Source: an uncultured Oscillospiraceae bacterium
GTDB lineage: Bacteria; Bacillota; Clostridia; Oscillospirales; Oscillospiraceae
Length of the DNA stretch: 6,370 bases
Direction of reading: 5' to 3'
Assembly: GCA_900754515.1 (NCBI GenBank)
Contig: CAAEDD010000125.1
Span: forward strand, 1 to 6,370
A model generated the notes under the pieces. That model saw only the letters and a program-made list of their open reading frames with translations. It was not told the DNA's origin and ran no database searches. The translations under genes and the position numbers were made by a program. Below are positions 1 through 6,370 of this stretch, in pieces; positions within the stretch are counted from its first letter, which is position 1; every line of letters starts with the position of its first letter.

Positions 1-974
1 AGGAGGACTACGACCATCTGGTGCTGGTCTGCGGCCATTATGAGGGAGTGGATGAGCGCTTTATAGAGGCGTGCGTGGACGAGGAGATATCCCTGGGGGA
101 CTTCGTGCTCACCGGGGGGGAGATAGCTGCCATGGCGGTGGCGGACTCGGTGTGCCGTCTGATACCCGGAGTCCTGGCGGACGAGCAGTGCTATACAGGG
201 GAGAGTCACTGGGACGGGCTTCTGGAATATCCCCAATATACCAGGCCGGAGGTCTGGGAGGGACGGCGGGTACCGGAGGTGCTGATAAACGGCGACCACA
301 GCAGGGTAGAGCATTGGAGGAGAAAGATGCAGCTCAAGCGCACCAGGGCAAAGCGTCCGGATATGTTTGCAAAACTTGAGCTTAAAGGAAAAGAGGACAG
401 GGAACTGATGGAAGAGATAGAGAAGGAGGCCTCAAGGCGGCAGCTGACTGAGCCATTGAGCTATGGCAAAGCCATGATGGAGGATATTCCCAGGATAATG
501 GAAATTGTGGACTATGCCAGGGAGACCTTGAAAAAGCACGGCGTGGACCAGTGGCAGGGGGACTACCCCAGCGAGAAGCAGCTGCGTCAGGACGTGGAGG
601 ATGGAGAGCTTTATACTGTGCGCCACGGTGAGGAGATAGCGGCTTTCTTTTTCCTCACGGACAAGCCTGAACCCTCATATGAGGATATTACCGATGGCAA
701 GTGGACACCCGACATCCCTTACTGCGTGCTCCACCGCAGTGCTGTGGCCAGGGAATACCGGGGCACAGCCGTGGCCGAGTACATGCTCCGCTGTGTGGAG
801 GACATCACCCGGCAGCTGGGCGGCAGGGCTGTGAGGGTGGACACCCACAGAAAAAACAAATCCATGCAGAATCTTCTTAGAAGCAACGGCTTTAGATACC
901 GGGGAAATGTACTGGCCAATGAGTACGGCCACGACCCGGCACGGCAGGCCTTTGAGAAAATACTGAAAAAGTGA
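1..974 (+). CDS. trmD: tRNA (guanine37-N1)-methyltransferase TrmD fused to a C-terminal GNAT acetyltransferase domain (5' end outside window)
   Basis: TrmD transfers a methyl group from S-adenosylmethionine to N1 of G37, next to the anticodon, which prevents +1 frameshifting. The frame is already open at base 3 (EDYDHLVL), so the GTG at 21 is internal and the gene begins upstream. Counting from that codon, TrmD signatures are CGHYEGVDER (4-13), the SAM-binding knot segment ISLGDFVLTGGE (23-34), RLIPGVL (46-52), LEYPQYTRPEVWEG (68-81) and the tail HWRRKMQLKRTRAKRPDMF (98-116). An acidic, charged linker (about 117-145) leads without a stop into a GNAT domain (about 146-317). It has the acetyl-CoA motif-A region REYRGTAVAEYML, and VDTHRKNKSMQNLLRSNGF, typical of small Gram-positive GNATs with a final 'AFEK'. 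The acetyl acceptor is unknown. TrmD is normally about 240-250 residues and ends near the linker. The stop at 972-974 lies 9 bases before the next gene. Confidence 0.93.
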   Translation, partial: EDYDHLVLVCGHYEGVDERFIEACVDEEISLGDFVLTGGEIAAMAVADSVCRLIPGVLADEQCYTGESHWDGLLEYPQYTRPEVWEGRRVPEVLINGDHSRVEHWRRKMQLKRTRAKRPDMFAKLELKGKEDRELMEEIEKEASRRQLTEPLSYGKAMMEDIPRIMEIVDYARETLKKHGVDQWQGDYPSEKQLRQDVEDGELYTVRHGEEIAAFFFLTDKPEPSYEDITDGKWTPDIPYCVLHRSAVAREYRGTAVAEYMLRCVEDITRQLGGRAVRVDTHRKNKSMQNLLRSNGFRYRGNVLANEYGHDPARQAFEKILKK

Positions 975-983
975 GGGCTTAAA

Positions 984-1160
984 ATGGGGAAGAATAAATA
1001 TCTCGTTTCCGCAATTGTGTGGACGGTAATTGCCCTGGCGGTGCTGTATGTGCTGCTGTTCATGACCAGCGGCGGAACTGCCTTCGGCAGACTGTGCGGC
1101 ATTGTGCTGATCTTCATGTGCCTTGCAGGCCAGTGGCTGCGCTGGTGGAAGTTCAGGTGA
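984..1160 (+). CDS. small hydrophobic two-helix membrane protein, 58 residues, function unknown
   Basis: I do not recognise a family. The reading frame starts at ATG 984 and ends at TGA 1158-1160, giving 58 residues. A GAGGG ribosome-binding sequence (973-977), partly inside the trmD stop codon, lies 6 bases before the start. The N-terminus MGKNKY is basic. It is followed by one long hydrophobic helix (about residues 7-27, LVSAIVWTVIALAVLYVLLFM), a short TSGGTAFGR turn, a second hydrophobic segment (about 37-50) and an aromatic-basic tail, LRWWKFR. The positive ends suggest both termini are cytoplasmic. It fills almost exactly the gap between trmD and rsmA, and its stop codon lies 2 bases before the rsmA ATG, which fits an operon with coupled translation. 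No signal-peptide cleavage site or catalytic motif is visible. It could be a small integral membrane protein of any role; a non-coding spacer is less likely given the ribosome binding site and fit. Confidence 0.72.
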   Translation: MGKNKYLVSAIVWTVIALAVLYVLLFMTSGGTAFGRLCGIVLIFMCLAGQWLRWWKFR

Positions 1161-1162
1161 AT

Positions 1163-2032
1163 ATGGAGCTGACGAACAGTCAATACATCCGGGAACTTTT
1201 GGGGCGCCATGGCTTTCACTTTTCCAAGTCCATGGGACAAAATTTCCTCACAGCTGCCTGGGTGCCGGAGGATATTGCCGCCGCCGGAGTGCAGGAAAAG
1301 GGTATGGGTGTGCTGGAGGTGGGGCCGGGTATAGGCTGCCTGACCCGTGAGCTGTCTAAAAGAGCGGATAAGGTGCTGGCAGTGGAACTGGATAAAGCTC
1401 TGAGGCCCATCCTGGCCGAAACTCTGGCAGACTGCGAAAACGTGGAGATCGTCTACGGAGATGTGCTCAAACAGAATATCCCGGCACTGGCGGAGGAAAA
1501 GCTGGGGGGACTCAAAAAAGCGGTGTGTGCAAACCTGCCCTACAATGTGACTAGTCCTCTGCTGACCGCTTTTATAGAAGCGGGTTGCTTTGACACCATA
1601 ACGGTTATGATACAGAGAGAGGTGGCAAAGCGTATCTGCGCTTCTCCAGGCTGCTCCGACTATGGGGCCTTCGGCATTTTCGTCCAGTGGCACATGGAGA
1701 CTGAGCTTTTGTTCGATGTGCCTCCATCATGCTTTATGCCCCAGCCCAAAGTGACCTCCAGTGTTATAAGGCTGAAAAAGCGCGCCGGGCATCCGGTTCA
1801 GGTGCAGGATGAACAGATGATGTTCCGCGTTATCAGGGCCGCCTTCAACCAGAGAAGAAAGACTCTGGTCAATGCCCTGAGTTCCCAGCTTGGCAATATC
1901 ACCAAAGAAGAGGCCGAACGGGCCATCGTAAACTGCGGTTTTGATACCAGAATCCGGGGAGAAGTTTTGGATATTGGTGGATTTGCAAAAATCAGTGATG
2001 AAATCGTCAAAATAATGCGTGTTGATTTGTGA
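1163..2032 (+). CDS. rsmA: 16S rRNA (adenine1518-N6/adenine1519-N6)-dimethyltransferase RsmA (KsgA)
   Basis: RsmA dimethylates two adjacent adenines in the 3'-terminal hairpin of 16S rRNA late in 30S assembly, using four S-adenosylmethionines; its loss classically gives kasugamycin resistance. The protein is 289 residues, normal for the family. The N-terminus shows FSKSMGQNFL (20-29). The SAM-binding motif I is EVGPGIG (52-58), with acidic E75 after strand 2 and D100 in GDVL. The catalytic motif IV is NLPY (124-127), and the C-terminal rRNA-binding part has FMPQPKVTSSVIRL and FNQRRKTLVNAL (228-239). ATG 1163 is chosen because homologues begin close to this 'LLGRHGF' region. GTG 1157, two codons upstream, is a real alternative: it overlaps the previous stop as GTGA and sits 5 bases after GGAAG (1147-1151), a better spacing than for the ATG. 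An in-frame extension back to 1019 would overlap the upstream small gene and is not supported. Confidence 0.95.
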   Translation: MELTNSQYIRELLGRHGFHFSKSMGQNFLTAAWVPEDIAAAGVQEKGMGVLEVGPGIGCLTRELSKRADKVLAVELDKALRPILAETLADCENVEIVYGDVLKQNIPALAEEKLGGLKKAVCANLPYNVTSPLLTAFIEAGCFDTITVMIQREVAKRICASPGCSDYGAFGIFVQWHMETELLFDVPPSCFMPQPKVTSSVIRLKKRAGHPVQVQDEQMMFRVIRAAFNQRRKTLVNALSSQLGNITKEEAERAIVNCGFDTRIRGEVLDIGGFAKISDEIVKIMRVDL

Positions 2033-2042
2033 GTAAAATGCA

Positions 2043-2072
2043 TTGATAAAATTGCCAGTTTTGTGGTAATCT
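2043..2072 (+). promoter_or_regulatory. candidate sigma-A promoter for ppdK
   Basis: TTGATA (2043-2048) and TAATCT (2067-2072) are separated by 18 bases. A TGG directly before the -10 box gives an extended -10 element, which can compensate for a weak -10. The predicted transcript would start near 2079, leaving a leader of about 45 bases before the ppdK ATG, with AAGGA (2111-2115) as the ribosome binding site at 8-base spacing. An alternative, weaker -10 is TACTAT (2102-2107), which has a poor -35. No stable hairpin followed by a T-run separates rsmA from ppdK, so some read-through from rsmA is also possible. This is pattern matching only. Confidence 0.45.
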
Positions 2073-2123
2073 AACAAGTGGCTAAATGTCAATTCTTTTT
2101 TTACTATAGAAAGGACGAAAACA

Positions 2124-4766
<2,643 letters not shown>

Positions 4767-4781
4767 GGATCCTGCCTTTGT

Positions 4782-4830
4782 CCGCAGCGCCTGCGGGGCT
4801 TAAAGCTTCCGGGTGCTCAGCGGCCGGAGC
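4782..4830 (+). other. structured ppdK 3' untranslated segment (two small hairpins)
   Basis: About 100 bases separate the ppdK stop from its terminator. They contain CCGCAG-CGC-CTGCGG (4782-4796, 6-bp stem, 3-base loop) and a second stem pairing GCTTCCGG (4805-4812) with CCGGAGC (4824-4830), with one bulged T. Neither is followed by a T-run, so they are not terminators. They could stabilise the mRNA 3' end, belong to a 3'-derived small RNA, or be chance pairing in GC-rich DNA. No function is assigned. Confidence 0.3.
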
Positions 4831-4869
4831 ATGATCTGACCGAATCGTTATAAACCTAAAAAAGCATGA

Positions 4870-4911
4870 CCCCCGCACAGCTGCCTTAGGGCAAGCTGTG
4901 CGGGGGTTTTT
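4870..4911 (+). terminator. intrinsic terminator of ppdK
   Basis: A perfect 13-bp stem pairs CCCCCGCACAGCT (4870-4882) with AGCTGTGCGGGGG (4894-4906). It is extended by three inner G-C pairs (4883-4885 with 4890-4892, A4893 bulged) around a TTAG loop, and followed directly by TTTTT (4907-4911). This is a strong rho-independent terminator on the + strand. Six A's lie upstream (4858-4863) but are separated from the stem by GCATGA, so activity on the opposite strand would be weaker. No - strand gene that needs it was found. Confidence 0.95.
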
Positions 4912-5061
4912 GCTGTATGCGGTGGATAGAATGAGCGACGGATTGTGTGCTCCAGGGGGAGAAAATTTTATCCGGTGTGGAATATCGGCACCTTTTTAAC
5001 ACTGTACATTCCTTTCCAGCGCCAGAACCGTTAAAGAGAAAGCGCCCATTTTTTCTGGGGG

Positions 5062-5090
5062 AAGACATATCCCATTTTCCCATTTATAAT
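5062..5090 (+). promoter_or_regulatory. possible upstream promoter
   Basis: A perfect TATAAT -10 box (5085-5090) sits 17 bases after AAGACA (5062-5067), which matches four of six -35 consensus positions. Transcription would start near 5097 and give a leader of about 150 bases before the MarR start, or a short separate RNA. An A/T-rich gap makes chance -10 matches common, so this is much less certain than the promoter at 5192-5220. Confidence 0.3.
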
Positions 5091-5128
5091 TAAGGTCCGC
5101 TTTTACCCACGCTTAAGCTTCCGGACTT

Positions 5129-5143
5129 ACAGTATTTTACTGT
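5129..5143. repeat. short perfect inverted repeat ACAGTA-TTT-TACTGT
   Basis: Six perfectly complementary bases flank a 3-base centre. It is followed by a mixed sequence, not a T-run, so it is not an intrinsic terminator. It lies about 50 bases upstream of the MarR promoter and about 30 bases downstream of the predicted start of the upstream promoter candidate, where a repressor site or a weak RNA hairpin would be plausible. No known operator consensus was recognised with confidence. Confidence 0.4.
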
Positions 5144-5188
5144 TATAGGTTCTGCCTGAAGAAAAAATACATCAAATTTTTGAAATAG

Positions 5189-5206
5189 ATGTTGACAAGT
5201 AAACAT
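5189..5206. promoter_or_regulatory. 18-bp imperfect palindrome over the -35 box, probable operator of the MarR regulator
   Basis: ATGTTGACAAGTAAACAT is a palindrome around a central AA: seven of the eight arm positions pair (ATGTT with AACAT, then AC with GT), with one G/A mismatch at 5194/5201. It contains the whole TTGACA -35 box (5192-5197). The core TTnAC-nn-GTnAA has the length and layout of operators bound by MarR-family dimers. The gene downstream encodes a MarR protein, so negative autoregulation by blocking RNA polymerase is the simplest reading. The palindrome is seen directly; binding is inferred. Confidence 0.55.
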
Positions 5207-5220
5207 TGATGATTTATACT
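5192..5220 (+). promoter_or_regulatory. strong sigma-A promoter of the marR-degV unit
   Basis: The -35 box is a perfect TTGACA (5192-5197), the -10 box is TATACT (5215-5220, five of six consensus bases), and the spacer is the optimal 17 bases. Transcription should begin near 5227, giving a leader of about 20 bases that holds AAAGGGGG (5231-5238), 8 bases before the MarR ATG. Confidence 0.85.
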
Positions 5221-5246
5221 TAGCCCGCGGAAAGGGGGAAGTAGGC

Positions 5247-5711
5247 ATGAAACAGGAACGCTTTGAGGCTTTTGCCACTCTCATAGGCGGCATATACGGG
5301 GACATCCGGCGTATAAAGTCGGCCTACACCCGGCAGCTGGGATTGAAAGAGGTGCACATCTTTTGGCTGTATCTTCTGCGGGAGCACCCGGAGGGACTGT
5401 CGGCCTCGGAGCTGGCGGCAGCGGGAAAGTCTGACCGCAGTCTGGTGTCCAGGGAAATAGACACTCTTTTGCAGCAGGACATAATCCGCACCCGTGAGGG
5501 CTCCGGACGCCGCCGCTATGGCTGGAAGCTGGAGCTGACAGATAAGGGAAACGACCTGGCCGAGAGAATATCCCAGGTGGCTATGGAGGTTCAGGACCGG
5601 GTGAGCCGGGACATTGACCGCCAGGAGCTGGAGAGCTTTTACAAGACGCTGGGTACACTTTCCGAAAATTTTGAAAGGCTGGCCAAGGGGCTGGCCGCAG
5701 GAGAAAAGTGA
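5247..5711 (+). CDS. MarR-family transcriptional regulator
   Basis: MarR proteins are homodimeric winged-helix DNA-binding proteins whose ligands, often aromatic, phenolic, lipid or metal, release them from short palindromes. The 154 residues fit the family. N-terminal helices 1-48 supply dimer contacts, followed by helix-turn-helix LSASELAAAGKSDRSLVSRE (51-70) and IDTLLQQDII (71-80). The basic wing RTREGSGRRRYGWKLELT (81-98) leads into LTDKGNDLAERI (97-108), the usual MarR exit from the wing. C-terminal helices (110-150) close the dimer. The ATG at 5247 follows AAAGGGGG with 8-base spacing. The promoter overlaps an 18-bp palindrome, so the gene is probably autoregulated. The next gene, a DegV-family protein, starts 1 base after the stop and is probably controlled with it. 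The ligand cannot be read from sequence; a lipid-related signal is suggested only by the neighbour. Confidence 0.93.
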   Translation: MKQERFEAFATLIGGIYGDIRRIKSAYTRQLGLKEVHIFWLYLLREHPEGLSASELAAAGKSDRSLVSREIDTLLQQDIIRTREGSGRRRYGWKLELTDKGNDLAERISQVAMEVQDRVSRDIDRQELESFYKTLGTLSENFERLAKGLAAGEK

Positions 5712-5712
5712 T

Positions 5713-6370
5713 ATGGTAAGAATAGTCAGTGATTCAGCATGCGATATGGGCCCGGCAGAGGCCGGAAAAAAAGGCGTACGTTTGGTGCCCCTGAAGACAC
5801 TTATAGACGGGGTAGAGTATCTGGACGGAGTGGACATTAGCTCGGAAGAATTCTACGAAAAGCTGTATAACTGCAAGCAGCTGCCCAGCACCAGCCAGAT
5901 TGCCCCGGCAGAATTTGAAGAGGTTTTCGAAGAGATTACCGCTCAGGGTGATCAGGCAGTGGTCATCTGCCTGTCCGGCAAACTCTCCGGCACGGCCCAG
6001 AGCGCCTTTATTGCGGCGGAAAACTACCGGGGCAAGGTCTGGGTTGTGGACAGTAAGAACGTCACCATAGCCCAGCGGATACTGGTGGAGTACGCCCTGC
6101 GCCTTAGAGACAGCGGAATGGACGCTGCTGCCATTGCGGAGGAACTGGAAAAAATAAGAGACAAGGTCTGTCTGGTGGCCCGGGTGGACACCCTGGAGTA
6201 TCTGATGCGGGGCGGCAGGCTCTCCCGCACCGCGGCGGTGGCTGGAACTGTGCTGAATATCAAGCCCGTGGTGGGAATTGAGGACGGCGAACTGAAGGTG
6301 CTGGGGAAGGCCAGAGGTTCCAAGCAGAGCAGCAACATGCTCACCGAACTGATAGACAAGAAAGGCGGCA
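5713..6370 (+). CDS. DegV-family (FakB-like) fatty-acid-binding protein, 3' end outside window
   Basis: DegV proteins bind a fatty acid in a pocket between two domains; characterised members (FakB) present it to the kinase FakA, which makes acyl-phosphate for phospholipid synthesis. The frame starts at ATG 5713, stays open for 219 residues and runs off the window; family members are about 280 residues, so roughly 60 are missing. Signatures: MVRIVSDSACDM at the N-terminus, LPSTSQIAP (57-65), the SGKLSGTAQSA loop (88-98), VVDSKN (111-116), LEYLMRGGRLSR (161-172), and LNIKPVVGIEDGEL followed by KARG (181-202). Ribosome binding site AGGAG (5699-5703) lies inside the end of the MarR gene, 9 bases before the ATG, and only 1 base separates the two genes, so they form one operon. 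No fakA-like gene is visible in the window. Which lipid it binds is not readable from sequence. Confidence 0.95.
   Translation, partial: MVRIVSDSACDMGPAEAGKKGVRLVPLKTLIDGVEYLDGVDISSEEFYEKLYNCKQLPSTSQIAPAEFEEVFEEITAQGDQAVVICLSGKLSGTAQSAFIAAENYRGKVWVVDSKNVTIAQRILVEYALRLRDSGMDAAAIAEELEKIRDKVCLVARVDTLEYLMRGGRLSRTAAVAGTVLNIKPVVGIEDGELKVLGKARGSKQSSNMLTELIDKKGG

Larger units (their letters stand above)
4912..5246. other. non-coding gap between the ppdK terminator and the MarR gene
   Basis: No convincing gene is present on either strand of this 335-base stretch. A 65-residue reverse frame (4886-5083) ends inside the terminator hairpin, has no ribosome binding site and has no recognisable sequence. 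Base composition shifts to AT-rich from about 5040, as expected for a regulatory region. It contains a weaker promoter candidate (5062-5090), an inverted repeat (5129-5143), a second short inverted repeat TCAAA-TT-TTTGA (5172-5183), and the main promoter and palindrome listed separately. CCCATTT occurs three times between 5046 and 5085, without evident meaning. Confidence 0.7.

Noticed and set aside
21..23. GTG as the true start of trmD
   Set aside because: The frame is open upstream with conserved TrmD residues (EDYDHL) before it; the gene is cut by the window edge.
1019..1162. N-terminal extension of rsmA by 48 residues
   Set aside because: The extension is Cys/Arg-rich, unlike any RsmA N-terminus, and overlaps the better-supported small membrane protein frame.
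719..1693. 324-codon reverse frame opposite trmD-GNAT and rsmA
   Set aside because: It spans three well-supported + strand genes and its sequence is compositionally odd, rich in His, Ser and Arg, with no recognisable motif.
4973..4998. Possible small terminator GGTG...CACC followed by TTTTT
   Set aside because: The stem is only four pairs with a loop of about 11 bases, too weak for termination, and no transcript is known to need it.
4886..5083. 65-codon reverse frame in the gap
   Set aside because: It has no ribosome binding site, its end lies in the terminator hairpin, and the predicted peptide has no recognisable features.
5045..5085. Three CCCATTT copies as a direct-repeat array
   Set aside because: Copies are short and unevenly spaced; AT-rich low-complexity DNA explains them without a CRISPR or iteron.
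5171..5186. FabT-like operator upstream of marR
   Set aside because: The repeat here is TCAAA-TT-TTTGA; the FabT-type site as I remember it has the arms in the opposite order (TTTGA...TCAAA), so the match is not supported.
5220..5837. 205-codon reverse frame opposite marR
   Set aside because: It lies antisense to a clear MarR gene and covers its promoter and the degV start; no family resemblance or ribosome binding site was seen.

Overview
The window looks like chromosomal DNA of a GC-rich member of the Clostridia, probably an Oscillospiraceae-type gut anaerobe. The reasons are a TrmD with clostridial-looking sequence, an RsmA with the 'LLGRHGFHFSKSMGQNFL' type of N-terminus, a Clostridium symbiosum-type pyruvate phosphate dikinase (PPDK), a DegV-family protein, and AGG-rich ribosome binding sites. 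The genus cannot be fixed from sequence reading alone. All recognised genes lie on the + strand. No mobile element, CRISPR array, tRNA or rRNA was seen.

Region 1 (1-2032) is a compact tRNA/rRNA-modification cluster. It starts with the 3' part of trmD (tRNA m1G37 methyltransferase), whose reading frame runs without a stop into a complete-looking GNAT acetyltransferase domain. A 58-residue two-helix membrane protein follows at 984-1160, and then rsmA/ksgA (16S rRNA A1518/A1519 dimethyltransferase) at 1163-2032. Spacing is 9 and 2 bases, so the three are probably co-transcribed.

Region 2 (2033-4911) is a single large gene, ppdK, with its own candidate promoter, a strong ribosome binding site and a textbook intrinsic terminator. 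Its codon use is sharply different from the flanking genes and looks like that of a highly expressed protein. This bias also leaves the antisense strand open for more than 2.5 kb, which produces a spurious giant reverse ORF.

Region 3 (4912-5246) is a non-coding, AT-richer gap. It holds one near-consensus promoter (TTGACA-17-TATACT) whose -35 box lies inside an 18-bp imperfect palindrome, plus a second weaker promoter candidate and a perfect 6-bp inverted repeat further upstream.

Region 4 (5247-6370) is a two-gene unit: a MarR-family regulator, then 1 base later a DegV-family (FakB-like fatty-acid-binding) protein that runs off the window. The layout suggests an autoregulated MarR that also controls a lipid-binding protein; this is inference.

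The most unusual items are the TrmD-GNAT fusion, the unannotated-looking small membrane protein between trmD and rsmA, and the MarR/operator/DegV unit. I do not see a clearly new multi-gene system; most of the window is ordinary housekeeping DNA.
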